This document shows, in pieces, positions 10,617 through 22,035 of a stretch of DNA of 64,000 nucleotides. Position 1 is the first letter of the stretch; each line of letters starts with the position of its first letter. The DNA lies in assembly GCF_008831285.2 (NCBI RefSeq), contig NC_045139.1, positions 850,204 through 914,203 on the forward strand, written 5' to 3'. Below the pieces are notes generated by a model, which saw nothing but the letters and a program-made list of their open reading frames with translations, was not told the origin of the DNA and did not search any database. Made by a program: the position numbers and the translations under genes. This stretch comes from Nymphaea colorata (Eukaryota; Streptophyta; Magnoliopsida; Nymphaeales; Nymphaeaceae).

Positions 10617-12725
10617 ATGGTTCCTGCAACAGGCTTTCTCAGGCTGGTGGACTTGGTCCAGATTCTGGCCAACTCCTACTATAGGGCAGCCAGAAAGATC
10701 AGAGCACCCAGTTTGCAGGCGAGGGCTGCAGGTTCTAGGATGCAGCCCGCCGAGCTTCCATACCCATCTGTGACCAAGTGTGGCAGGACAGGCCACGCAG
10801 TTGTCTGCGACATCAATGGCTGCCTCTTGAGATCATCAACCTCTTTCTTCCCTTACTTCATGTTGGTTGCCTTTGAGGGTGGCAGCATTCTTAGAGCCCT
10901 CCTGCTCTTGGTAGCTTACCCTTTTCTGCATTTCTTGAACCATGACGCTGGTATGAGGGCCATGGTCTTCATCTCCTTCTGTGGCCTGAAGCTGGAGGAT
11001 GTTCAGACGGTGGCAAGGGCTGTCCTGCCCAAGTTCTTCTTGCAGGAGCTTCACCTTCAGGCTTATGAGGTGGTGGCTGCCGCCAAGAAGAAGGTGGTGA
11101 TAACGAGCGTGCCGAGAGTTCTGGTGGAAGGCTTCCTCAGGGAGTACTTAAATGTGGATGTTGTGGTTGGAACAGAACTGCAGATGGTAAGGGGTCGGTT
11201 TACTGGTTTTCTAACTACTTCAGGCCTGCCTGTGAAGGACAAGGCATTGAAGGAGATCTTTGGAGATTCCAAACCTGATGTTGGTCTTGGAAGCACTAGC
11301 AGTGAAGACCAACATCTCTTGACTCTCTGCAAGGTTTGTACCAGAACACCCAAAAACAGTTCTTCTTCTTTGTTTTTCTTTGCAGGCTTGCACCTTCCAG
11401 GAAGTGGCCGGATTACCCACATGCTGATCATGGTGGCTTCATCTCACCGGTTTCCAGCATGAGAAAAATCCCCTTTAACTATGCACCCCATTCAAGAATT
11501 ATACTTTTTGATGGTCTAAATGCATGAAAAGATTCACCATGGCTAATTATTAATTCCTCTAGTTAATCAACCTTTAGATCATATTTGTTCAACAGCTTCC
11601 TCTAGCTAATCAACACTTCTATCCAAACACCTGGTTCTGACCTTATCTACTTTCACAGAAGCCGTCAACAGGGGCATTTTCTGATGGCTGGACTCTTTTT
11701 TCTTTCTGCTGCATGTCAACGTCAGTCTAAAATTTCAGGCATCACCACATAGGCAGCTGATGCAATAATTTTTCTTTACTTTATATTGCTTTGTCTAAAC
11801 AAGTGTGTTTGAAAAAGTAATGGTTCTTTTCGAACTTTTTGGATGACAGGAAGCGTATGTGGTGTACAGGCAAGATGAGAAGAATGGCTTGCCTTCTTCA
11901 ATCATGGCAAGAGAAAAGTATCCCAAGCCCCTGGTCTTCCATGATGGCAGACTGGCCTTTTTGCCTACCCCAATGGCCTCCTTGATCATGTTTCTATGGC
12001 TTCCTTTTGCCTTCCCGCTAGCCATCTTCAGAATCGTAATCGGGATCTCTCTCCCCATGAAGTTTGCTAGGGCGATAGCAGCCATGGATGGTGTGCAGAT
12101 AAGAGTCAAGGGGCTTGACAGAGTAGACAGAAACGCCCAGAAGGGTGTTCTCTATGTCTGCTCACACAGGACTCTGCTGGACCCTGTGATCCTCAGCAGT
12201 GCACTGCAAAAACCACTGTCAGCGGTGACCTACAGCGTGAGCAGAACCTCTGAGATCCTCTCCCCCATCAAAACAGTGAGGCTAACAAGAAACAGAGAGA
12301 GAGATGCAGAGACCATGAACAGGCTGCTGAAGGAAGGGGACTTGGTGGTGTGCCCAGAGGGCACCACATGCAGAGAGCCCTACCTCCTGAGATTCAGCTC
12401 ACTGTTTGCAGAACTGGCTGATGACATAGTGCCTGTGGCCATGAACACATCTGTGAGCATGTTCTATGGCACAACAGCCAGTGGGTTCAAGTGTTTGGAC
12501 CCATTGTTCTTCATGATGAACCCTTCTCCTGTGTACGAAGTGGAGATATTGGGGTTGCTGCCTAGGGAGATGACATGCGCTGGTGGAAAGTCAAGCTGGG
12601 ATGTGGCTAACTTCATACAGAAGCAGATGGCTGATGCCTTGGGATTTGAATGCACAAAGCTCACTAGAAGAGACAAGTATTTGATGTTGGCTGGAAACGA
12701 GGGCATTGTACCTCAGAAAAAGTAA
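10617..12725 (+). CDS. GPAT: Glycerol-3-phosphate acyltransferase, plant GPAT1/2/3 clade
   Basis: Two exons, 10617-11333 and 11850-12725, give about 530 aa; the intron starts GTTTGT and ends ACAG. The C-terminal half carries the acyltransferase blocks: CSHRTLLDP with His345 and Asp350 of the HX4D motif, then VCPEGTTCREP (from Pro408), then VPVAMN. Two hydrophobic stretches (SLIMFLWLPFAFPLAIF and FMLVAFEGGSILRALLLLVA) fit membrane attachment. Family knowledge: land-plant GPATs acylate glycerol-3-phosphate with an sn-2 preference. The N-terminal HAD-like domain has D65-I-N67-G in place of the D-x-D-G of the bifunctional GPAT4/6/8 phosphatases, so phosphatase activity is unlikely. VCDINGCLLRSS and FFPYFMLVAFEGGSILRA place it nearest GPAT1-3 rather than the suberin or cutin GPATs. 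That clade assignment is from memory. The gene stands alone, with a TATA box 93 bp upstream. Confidence 0.92.
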
Positions 12726-13240
12726 AGCAACAGAGAAAGAGAAAGAGAGGGAGTTGTTGCAGGTTAGCTTAAATTAAATTATCATTCATTTATGTTATGT
12801 AATTGTTCTATGGGAGAAGCTGAGGCTCATTGTGATCTGGTTGCAGTGTGAAGATGGTTTGTCATTGAAAATAGAAACTGCTCGTGTAGATAGTTCAGTA
12901 GACGATAACGTTTTATGAAAATGGCTATTGATCATTGAATCTTATGTATTATATGTTCGGGCCTTGAGCAAGCACATAATTGATGTATTAAATGGTACTA
13001 TGGCGTCGTGCAAGCCTGCAAGGGTCAAACATATGAACAATGTGTTCCACAACAAACTTTGGATTTGAGGTCCACCTTACCGACTTGGCGACTTTCACAA
13101 GTTACGTATAATTGACTCTCTTTTATAAATGCATACATTCGTTTAGCTTGTATTAGTAAGATAATAATATATTAATTGACCACATGAAAAAATTTAATTT
13201 TAAAATAAAATATGTTAATTTCACATGAATTATTGAACAC
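12726..13240. other. 3' flank of the acyltransferase gene
   Basis: Contains a purine-rich AGAGAAAGAGAAAGAGAGGG stretch just after the stop, then AT-rich DNA that should include the 3' UTR. No gene is seen. Confidence 0.4.
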
Positions 13241-13246
13241 GATGTT

Positions 13247-13440
13247 TTCGGGTGAGCGAGAGGTTCATCCCACCGCCCGAAGGCTTTCATTCCCCTTACA
13301 TTCGGGGTCATAAGCTAAGTCGGTGTCATACCAAGGTGCACACTTCAACTTGGATGTCACGCTTTAGCACCCACCGAAATCAAACTAAAAACATGTCTTT
13401 ATACAAGCTCCTACCTCAACTAACTATGCTGGAAGCACTA
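13247..13440 (-). mobile_element. tRNA-derived SINE, copy 2
   Basis: Read on the minus strand, the head at about 13435 has TAGTTAGTTGAGG (box A-like) and, further in, GTTTGATTTCGG (box B-like). The body contains GACATCCAAGTTGAAG and GACCCCGAATG. It aligns with the element at 19.0 kb through the shared plus-strand core CAACTTGGATGTC(A/G)CGC and the GGGGTC segment. The promoter boxes are damaged. Confidence 0.7.
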
Positions 13441-14534
13441 TGTTTTCAATGTCAAAAATTTACTTTAAAATTCATCGCAATCTTTTCCAAGAAAGCTTGA
13501 GCCTCGATGGCTGTAACTTTTACCGTTAGCTTGGGAATAAGAAGCCGCAGAATTTCGGAGGAACTTTTAATGAAGGGCACATTGGACATAAAAATGTCAA
13601 CAGCTCGAAGGACAGGTGCAAACCACGGCGGTTCTAGTTACGAGAACGTTCTCATTAACTTTTTCTTCTTTTTACTTTTCCTAGAGGAAGTCAAAAGTAC
13701 CCACGAGCCATCGGAAATATGACTTATATGACTTCGCCATTGAGGGTGTGAATGAATTGGTTAGGTTTCGACGCCAAAGGCTAATGACGGATCTAGTTTA
13801 GAAAATTATGGCTTTCAAAATATACTTGAATGTAACTAAATTTCCTAATTCATGTGCACAAATTGATTTTATATCTATATCTCAAATCCAAGTAGAATCT
13901 TACACAGTTTTGATCATCTATATACCTTATTTTCTTAAATTTCTTTGCTCAAAAATTTCCACTGGAATCTGTTGGAAAGGAAATTTTAGCTCCAAAAACT
14001 TTTTGCCTGTTAGGAGAGTCTTAAAGCTTCATGCAGCTAGGAAAATATTAGGTACTTGATGAACATTAAAGTGTCCAATCAAGAAAAAATGAAATTTTTT
14101 ATAATGCACCCTTCTTGGGAGATTCTAGTGCATAACTACATGGAATGATATATGTTTACTAGCTATTAGATTCAAAATAGTCATTTGAAGTTGGAAGATA
14201 GATGAAATTGAAAGGGAGATGGGAAAGATATTCCATGTTTGTGACCAACAAATAAAAAGGTTTTGATTCAACTTGTAGAGAAAATGAGTTTGATATATAG
14301 ACGACTTGATTGCCTAATTTTGTCATGGATATGCTCCAAAGTGTAATGACATCACTGAAATTGACCCAAATGCCTAATATAGTGGAACCCAACTTGTCAT
14401 GTAATTAACCTCCTTTATTCTGACCTGCCTAAAGGAAGTTGTAAACCATTACATATGACACTACAAGACATAAATGTATCTGTTCATCAACACCTCTCAA
14501 AATCTAAGTTACAAGACTATTCCCAAATCATTTT

Positions 14535-14715
14535 CACATTGTTCATGAGTTTAACTCCCAAATTTGAATAATTTGCAGCCCTAGTTCTGGCACAATATCT
14601 CTCTTTTTATGTGCATGCGACATACAATATTTTGTTTTCAAATGGATATAAGGGTCCTTCCACCAAGTCTATGATCTCTCAAATAAAGAACAAGCTTCAA
14701 TTATGAAATTTAAAG
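14535..14715. repeat. Diverged direct repeat, left copy
   Basis: AATTTGCAGCCCTAGTTCTG and GGGTCCTTCCACCAAGTCTA recur in the same order and orientation about 650 bp downstream (15185-15365). Similarity is moderate, with gaps. The pair could be remnants of terminal repeats around a small decayed element, or an old duplication. Confidence 0.55.
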
Positions 14716-15184
14716 AGAAAAAAAGAAAGTCTTGGACTGTCACGGGCTGACAACTTTAGTCTGTGCAGCACGGCAAGCACCTTATGCTGTCAGCCTTAAA
14801 CCATTGAAAGGGGCGTAGAGATCATTTGAAAGCTAAGTGCATAACGAACACAAAGTGTGAATAAAAAAAAACTCGTAATGTATTTCTCTTGAAAAGCTTG
14901 TATATCACGAGGAAGATAAGAAATGAGAATAATCTCAACTTGCTTACATAGAGTTGGCCGAAGCTGCTTGTAAGATTTTTGCCGACCACCAAAAACAAAG
15001 AATTTTATTACATACACTTGGGACCAGAATAGAGTATGTTTCATCGCAGGTGAACATTCAAACATAAACCAAAACTCAACATAAACAAATGAAGTACATA
15101 ACAAACCAAAGGATTATAAAGACTCTAAGGAAACATAGACTTTGAAATGTACAATTTAAACAAAAAAAACTCGGACTCCCAAGC
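14716..15184. other. Spacer between diverged direct repeats
   Basis: An open stretch of about 100 codons on the minus strand (14796-15104) shows no recognisable domain. I do not call it a gene. Confidence 0.3.
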
Positions 15185-15365
15185 TTTTTTATGTGCACAT
15201 GTAGGAGACCCAATTTTAAATTCATTTGCGGCCCCTATTTCTAGCACTCTATTTCCCATTTTACGAGTTTATGACATCCAAGTTTTCAAAAAATGGCGGA
15301 TATGAAGGGTCCTTCCACCGATTCTATTCTATCAATAAAAACACAAGCGTAAATTAAAAAACTTG
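15185..15365. repeat. Diverged direct repeat, right copy
   Basis: Carries CATTTGCGGCCCCTATTTCT and GGGTCCTTCCACCGATTCTA, matching the left copy at 14535-14715. The spacing between matching words is about 650 bp. Confidence 0.55.
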
Positions 15366-17094
15366 AATATGAAGATTCAGACTTTGAAACATACAGTTGT
15401 TAGATCTAACTCTAAAGTTAGGTGGCATCGATGTCCACATCAACATTACAACCTCAAATTAATGTTAAAGCCTAAACTTTCAATCTCTATTATTGATACA
15501 TTGAAACATGAGTGTTTTTACTTATAAGTTCGCCTGGAATGTTATTTTCATGCATCTTTCCTGGTCACATATTTAAATCCTTGTGTCCTGCGGATCTTGC
15601 ATTGCTAAGGGCGGCGTCAGATTTTGCCAATCACAGGCTTGCTAATGCATGGTAGATGATGAAAATATTTCTTTCACTTGTTTCATCACCTTGTTTGCTA
15701 CTTCAGTTTGATGTTGTTTTCTCTGTTCAATTATATATTTCTTGCTATTTGATTTTATTATAAATCATGCTTTTCTCTTTCGGGCCTTTAAGCTATCACA
15801 TGCCATATGGTTCATGGCTGTCCTTTTCTATGTATTTTCATCCGTGCAAATAGTTATGCACCTCTTTCTTGGTTATTGCATTTTTTTTTTTGGTATGATA
15901 TAAAATAACTGTGACCTTGATTGAGATTGGCTTGTTATTTGTAGCTAAAAGTTTATTTTGTGTATGCAAAAGTAGTGTGAGAGAATAAGAATACTTCCGC
16001 TTTCAGGAGTCTTTTTGCTTAGTAGAAAAAATTTTAAATGATTGGGGGTTGTTCAATATCCGGAAAAGATAGAAATTGGAAGCTTCATCCATTTATTTTT
16101 TGCTAAAACATGTCGTTTGTCTTAAAAGAGGAAGAATTATAGAAGAAAACTCCTTTAAACTTTTGCCTTGCAAAATTTTCACTAACATGAGGTTAGGAAA
16201 ATTTTGAAGCAATTGGGCCTCATGTGTGTTTGAGACAAGTTTTGTAGAAGACAAACTTTGCCTAAAATTGGCCAATCTTAAGTTTATTTGTTTATATGTG
16301 ATTTTCTTGGGATCTATTTGATTGTTAGCAAATATTTTGCATTAAGGACTCTTTGATAGGCCGCAAGAGCTTCGTGTGGGGCAAAAATTTTGCCTTATTC
16401 TCTACTTGGAATACAAATCCTGTGTTTGTTTTCCTGTTTAAAACTAAAGATAAACTTTCCATTTATGCAATATTTTTTTGTACGTCTTGTTTTGATGACT
16501 AAAGGCAAAAAATTGAGGACCATTGTCTCTTGGCAAAACAGTTGCTTAAAAATGTTCCTAATTAAAATGCTTTTCTCAATAATGTTTTGATTTACCAATA
16601 TTTTTTTGTGAAGTTAAATTTTAGCATCATTATTTTTTTCATTTCATCTTCTTTCGTTTGCAAATTGGAAGTGTTGCTTTCTTGAAATAATGATTCATGG
16701 CTTCAACTTCATTGGTTTTATAATCGCTTATGTACTGCTTATCCCCTAGCTTAATTTCATTTAGAATAAATATAACAAGCGATTGACATCATGGGTATCA
16801 ATTTTTAATTATATATGAAATCATAGTATTAATTAATAATTATTTAACAGTATGCTTTCATCTTTTTGATGTTTTTTCTTTTAAAATAATCTACTGTAGC
16901 CATTGTAAATCTTTCTCAGTGCAGTCAATTTGCATCATGCCAAGCTTTAAATACTATAAACTAATTGGTGTCCATGTTTTGCTTGGCAATAGTAACACAT
17001 TGTTACCGTCCAGTAGCAGAAATTTTTGGTCGAGGACTCTCATGGTATATATTTTAAGCTTGAGGATGAAGTCCTGCGGGTTTCTGGGTTATGA
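15366..17094. other. AT-rich intergenic DNA
   Basis: No gene is supported. One short coding-like patch near 15592-15650 reads ADLALLRAASDFANHRLANAW on the plus strand and then stops. It may be an exon relic of unknown origin. Confidence 0.35.
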
Positions 17095-17460
17095 GTCCAT
17101 AGTCACAAAAAACACTTTTTTTTAATAAAACGTGAAAAATGTGATAAATTAAATGGTTGTTTAAAACTAAAAAAAAACATATTTTTTTGAAAAAAAATGT
17201 TAAAAATGAAAAAAACACATTTTAACGCATTTTTTTGTGTTTTTTTTTTATTTTTTCAGTTTTTTAATGCCAAACAATTTTTTTTATTTGTTTTAAATCT
17301 ACTAGTATTGTGATGTTTATGTTATTAGTTTCTCACTTATTTTATTTTTTCTTTATTTTTAGTTTTTTAAATTTTTTAAAAGTTTATCATTTTTTTTTTT
17401 TTTTAAGCTTGCTGTAGTATACTAAAAAAAAACACCTCGCCGTTTAAAACCCTGAGACGT
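17095..17460 (+). repeat. AT-rich interspersed repeat, copy 2
   Basis: This is the best-preserved copy of the family seen at 8.1 kb. It shares GTCA(C/T)(A/G)AAAAACAC near the start, GTTTTTTAATGCCAAACA, GTTATTAGTTTCTCACTTA and the end AAAAAACACCTCGCCGTTTA. No open frame is conserved between copies. Confidence 0.7.
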
Positions 17461-18204
17461 ACGTTATTTGTGGCTAAGGTTAACCATCTCCCCTTCTCTC
17501 TCACTTTCTCTCTCTCTCCCTTCCACACACACACAAGCACGCTTGCAAACACACCCATCGATTTCCTCTGGAGGACAAGAAATTGGAGATTTATAGTTTG
17601 TGCTTGGTGTCCAAACTGGTTAAAGGGAATAACGTTCCACATATGCATAAATTGGAAATATGGGATGTGCTATTCATTTCAATAAGCAGCTAGGACCTTA
17701 AATTCAATCGAGTACAAAAAAAAAAAAAAAAAAATCATTTTATATATACTTTGTTCCCGCTCTTTGTGTTTGTCGCATTCATTTAATAATGCGCCATTAT
17801 GAAGTTGCCATATCGAGATTTAAGCAGTCAAGACTAGGCCATGAATGCATGATTAGTGCAACGATTTGTGAACCATAACTTGACGCGTCTGTTCTTGTTC
17901 CTGATTAATAAATATATTGACTTGTACAAAAGATTTAATTAATTGCTTTCTGGATACGATTCGCTCTTGTTTGTGCTTATAAAATCATATTTGTTCCTCC
18001 ATCATTATTTTAGATGAAGTCCATGCATAGATAAATATTTTCATTTCATGAATTTGAGTTCAATCAAGCCCAGTTTGTTTCTTCTCCATGTGCTTATGTT
18101 TTATTATGGACTTACATATTTTGATCATCTACATTCTCTGAACAGTGATATACTTCCTTGATGGAGGGAGGCATAAGCTCCAGATGGTTTGTTCATTTTT
18201 CTGG
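17461..18204. other. Intergenic DNA with CT/CA-rich patch
   Basis: A pyrimidine-rich run (CTCTCTCACTTTCTCTCTCT) and a short CA run lie at about 17490-17540. No gene is supported. Confidence 0.4.
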
Positions 18205-18430
18205 GTATTTTGTGACAATGTTGTTTTTTTTTTAAAAAATTTTTTGAAAAAAATCAGAAAATTTTAAAAAGTAAGAAAAATAGTATACGGAAAAATAAAT
18301 CAGAAATTAATAAGAAAACGTAAGTAAAAACTATGACAAAAGTATGTCTTAATGATGATAAAAATGATGAAAAATATTTTAGTTTAAGTTTAAATGTTAA
18401 TCCATGATAAAAAGCCATGTTGAAAGATAG
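18205..18430 (-). repeat. AT-rich interspersed repeat, reverse-oriented partial copy
   Basis: Read on the minus strand it contains TTATCATCATTAAGAC, also found on the plus strand near 28370 in intron 8 of the tRNA synthetase gene, followed by similar T-run and A-run structure. The diagnostic CCTCGCCGTTTAAAA end is not evident here. Confidence 0.45.
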
Positions 18431-18561
18431 AAAAATGGAGAAAAATTACAAAATTAACGCAAAAAATAACATGACAAAATTTTTTCCTGTTGTTTTCACA
18501 AAATATCACGATTTTGCCTTTCTTTTTACTTTTTTTTCACATTAATATCACGATTAATTTT

Positions 18562-18741
18562 CGAAAATATCATGATATCTGTAGCACTTGCATGATTTAT
18601 CAAAACTGATGACTTAGCTGTCACAAGTAAATTAGTAAAGTAAGAGAGGTCTTTTGCAATCTGTAGCACTGGCATAATTTTCTAAAATATCATGATATCT
18701 GTAGCATTGGCATGATTTATCAAAACTGATGACTTAGCTGG
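18562..18741 (+). repeat. Direct repeat, about 120-bp period
   Basis: ATATCATGATATCTGTAGCA with CATGATTTATCAAAACTGAT and GACTTAGCTG occurs at about 18567 and again at about 18687. A shorter third piece, CTGTAGCACTGGCATAATTT, lies between them. Confidence 0.8.
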
Positions 18742-19009
18742 CGATGTTGTTAGACTCGGTTTTCAACGAACTAAATTAACTAGCTTTCCAATATCGTTTT
18801 GGAAATATTGGATTAAATTAGAGTTATAAGTTTTTTAAAAAATGCCAACTTTGAGCTATTTATACAAACAATGCCTGATTAATAAACTAGTTCTTAATTC
18901 AACCCACTGCTAACTCATACGTGTTTACCATGTGTAAACCATGGTTAAGCAACATGAAATTAACAAACTACCCACCCATGGTTAGTGCATTTAATTTGAA
19001 ATTACCAAC

Positions 19010-19235
19010 TAAGTTATACCGCTCGAAAAAGGCCCGAAAGCCCTCCATTCTCCCTGCCTCCGGGGTCTTGAGCTGCGTCGGTATCAACGATAGCAACGGT
19101 GCACCCGTCAACTTGGATGTCGCGCCCTACTACCTTAAGACTCAGGAACATAGCGTCCATGGGAATCGAACTAGAGACCTGACTTGATAGAGGCCCCTAA
19201 CTCGACCAATTACGCTATGCTCCTTGAGGCTACCA
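19010..19235 (-). mobile_element. tRNA-derived SINE, copy 3 (best preserved)
   Basis: On the minus strand the head reads TAGCGTAATTGGTCGAG (box A-like, plus-strand 19201-19217) and, about 43 nt on, GTTCGATTCC (box B, plus-strand 19162-19171). That spacing and order match a tRNA-type RNA polymerase III promoter. The tRNA-unrelated body follows, down to about 19010, and shares its core with the copies at 13.25 and 7.24 kb. Established pattern: plant SINEs consist of a tRNA-like head, a unique body and a short tail. Confidence 0.8.
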
Positions 19236-19639
19236 GCTAAGTTACATGAAATCACAAAAAATGAATTAAATTTTTTTGTTTCTTCTTCAAACTCATTCTT
19301 CATTATCATGATCAACTTTTATATCAACTCATGGAAATCTAAATCTATATCGAACATTCACAGGTGAAAACTTGAATGGCTTGCAGTTATCATCTATTTA
19401 AACAACCTGCACATGCAAAGGTAGATATATGTACAAGTTACTTTTAAATAATATATATTTTGGATTATTTTTTACAAATATTTTTTTTATTAATTTCAAA
19501 AGATGGATTTTCTTTTGCAGGACTGGCAATAACCAACTTGGGGCTTAACTAGAGGATTTCTTTTGGATGAAAGAAGAAATATTTTATCCTACCATTTAAA
19601 AAATAGCTAAAATAACATTCGTTCCTAAGCCTAGGCACG
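19236..19639. other. AT-rich intergenic DNA
   Basis: No coding region or identifiable repeat was recognised. Confidence 0.4.
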
Positions 19640-19860
19640 AAATACCCAAGCCTGAGCTTGCCCGATTAAATATAACTTAACTAAAAAATATATAAATATA
19701 ATATAAATATATATATAAAAAAAACTCATTATCGGGCTCACCCGGGCCAACCTGGGTTCCTTTTTTGGGGGCCTGGGCCCGAGTCGGGCTGGGTACTGGG
19801 TACTCGGCGGCGTCCCGGTCTGGTGCCCAAGCTTGTTCGTTTTCATAAGGTACAAGGTCT
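19640..19860. repeat. CCCGGGC/GGGCCCGAG-rich repeat with AT core
   Basis: An AT-rich tract (TATAAATATAATATAAATAT) is flanked on the right by GGGCTCACCCGGGCCAACCT and GGGCCTGGGCCCGAGTCGGG, and on the left by AGCCTGAGCTTGCCCGA. The palindromic GC-rich words resemble decayed MITE or retroelement relics in plants. No boundaries could be set with confidence. Confidence 0.3.
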
Positions 19861-20964
19861 GCTTTTGATGTCTCAGGGTGTCGGGTCTGCTGAACTTTAA
19901 ATTGTACGTCAATGACTCGTTAGCACAAAGAGTTGGCGTTTTAAGATTCGAAATGGAGACTAGTCACTTACCAGCCCTCGCCTTGCTAATTAGCCAATCC
20001 CCGATAATTACAAACTTGGCTGGTATTAGGAATTAAAAGCACATATGTGCTCTCAAATTTGCAGTATATTAATGATTGTATATTAGTGAAAAACGTGTAG
20101 TTTTGTTGGTGTTTTTACATTTACAAGGTACAACCTATCAAGAAGTCCAATACAAACAACCTTGTAATTGTTCAAGCGAGCAATTTCGACCGCCAGGACG
20201 ATCAGTGCCTCCAAAGTGATAGGGGAAGGGTCTTGCTCTATCAAGCTGATTTTGTTTTTTAACAATTAAAAATAGAGAAAAAGGAGAAGAGAATGAAACA
20301 TAGACAAATGGAAGGAGAAGGAATTGATTATGATCATAAAACAAGATCACCTAATTAATTGCTTGTCATGTTAGATGACTTGCTTATGTAATTCATCAAT
20401 TCCACCCCATAATTTCTGGATATGCAGAAAGGGGATATCGCAAAACAAACAAGAATTGTAGAGAATTTAGTCATAAGAATTCTTCAAAAATTATTTCACA
20501 ATAACCATTCTATATTAATCACCTCCAACGGCCATGTGTTCTGATCATGAGTGGTCGTGTTTTTATATTAAATAAAAAAAAAAAACAAGTGAGCTAATGC
20601 TTAAAATAAGGAAAATATACTACAACAACCAAAAGCAAAATTTATCTTAGAAAATTAAAGGAACCCCACTTTTTGCGAATAACAAAAACATGTTCAAGTT
20701 TTACAAATTTCCATTTGACCCAAAAAAGCCTACTAGGTGCATGATATTAGGTCATGACCATGATATCATAATTTCCAATGTTATTGTTCTTTTAAGTTAG
20801 AAAGTGTTTTCACTTCCTATGAAACTAAATTATGGCGTGTGCGGGAGATCTGCTTTCAACGTTATTCTTCTTTCAACTTAGAAAGTGTTCTTCACTTCTT
20901 ATGAAAAAAGAAAAATTCATGATTATCGTCAACTTTTTCGTGGATATAAGTCACATTTAAAGTA

Positions 20965-21235
20965 GAGACGTGAAGGGCTCGAACTTGATTAAGATATATT
21001 CTTAATGGTATCCGTTTCTTCAGGTATTTACATGTTTGGATTCAAATTTGAATTTGAATATAAACAAAAAAAGTTATACCTGAATCCGAACCTGAAATCT
21101 GATTTTACAATCTGAATCTGATCCAAATCTAAATTTTGATCCGAATTTAGTCAATTTTCAAAACGTAAGATTATTGAATGTAGGATATTTATTCAAAATT
21201 AAATATGATCCAAAGCCGAATCTGAATTCAATTAG
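20965..21235. mobile_element. MITE-like element, copy 2 (ends eroded)
   Basis: Shares with the element at 5.2 kb the string AAATCTGATTTTACAATCTG (followed by AATCTGATC), plus TAAGATATATTCTTAAT-like and AATTTTGATCCGAATTT-like segments. The perfect terminal repeats of copy 1 are not preserved. Confidence 0.65.
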
Positions 21236-21925
21236 ATATTCATAAATGAAGAAGTCTTCCCTCGTAAGAACAAGGACATTGGCACAATTCAAAATAATAA
21301 ATCTTCTGCTTCTTAACCTCTCTCCCCTTCTCACCTCCTGGCCCTCAGTTCTTTCAAAAAATAATAGAATATCAACATCAATCATAAGAAAAATGTAGAA
21401 CAAGAAGAAGCAAATCTAAAAACCAAATCTCTATGAGTTAAAGTAACTGACCCTTCTTTCTCTTCTTTTGGGGAAATATATATCAAGTTGCTGCCCTCAA
21501 TCTCTTGATATATATATATATGTATATATAAAAAGTGACTGACCCTTCTTTCTCTTCTTAAATGGCAGCAAATATTTTGCTTAAATGGCAGCAACTTGAC
21601 ATATATTTGCCAAGAAATTCAATCCCATTTTAAAACTTTGAAAATGCCAAGAATTTTTTAAAAGGATGGTCTTTAGTAACAATTATGCATGATATTGTTG
21701 ACTTTATCCCACATGACATCAAGGTTAATGAAGCATGGGATATTTTGAAGAAATGTCATCATCGACTCCCCATATGACATCCATGCCAATCTTTCTCTTC
21801 AATCCACACCACAAGCTTTGGAGGGACAGTTTTCATGGTTAATTGGCCCACATTAAAATAAAAAAGAGGTTGCAAGTCAACTAACTATATATCACGCTAT
21901 TCATAACTTTTTAATTATTAATTTA

Positions 21926-22035
21926 GAGGCGCCAAAGGCTTCTGCTTCTGATCCCCTGCCTCGAGAGTCCTAATCGACATCGGCTATGACAACTTGTATA
22001 TCAGTTATGAGCCCTATGCTATACTCGTCGAGACA
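21926..22035 (-). mobile_element. Possible SINE relic, copy 4
   Basis: GATCCCCTGCCTCGAGAGTC followed by ATCGACATCGGCTATGAC resembles CTCCCTGCCTCCGGGGTCTT and GCGTCGGTATCAACGATA of the SINE at 19.0 kb. The tRNA-like head is not detectable. Confidence 0.4.

Noticed and set aside
10234-10773. A 179-codon plus-strand frame and a 130-codon minus-strand frame
   Set aside because: The first runs through the (AT)n(AG)n microsatellite and overlaps the real GPAT start in another frame. The second is antisense to GPAT.
19160-19235. tRNA gene candidate because of box A and box B sequences
   Set aside because: The segment cannot form a full cloverleaf with an intact acceptor stem by eye, and it continues into a repeated non-tRNA body. 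It is a SINE head.
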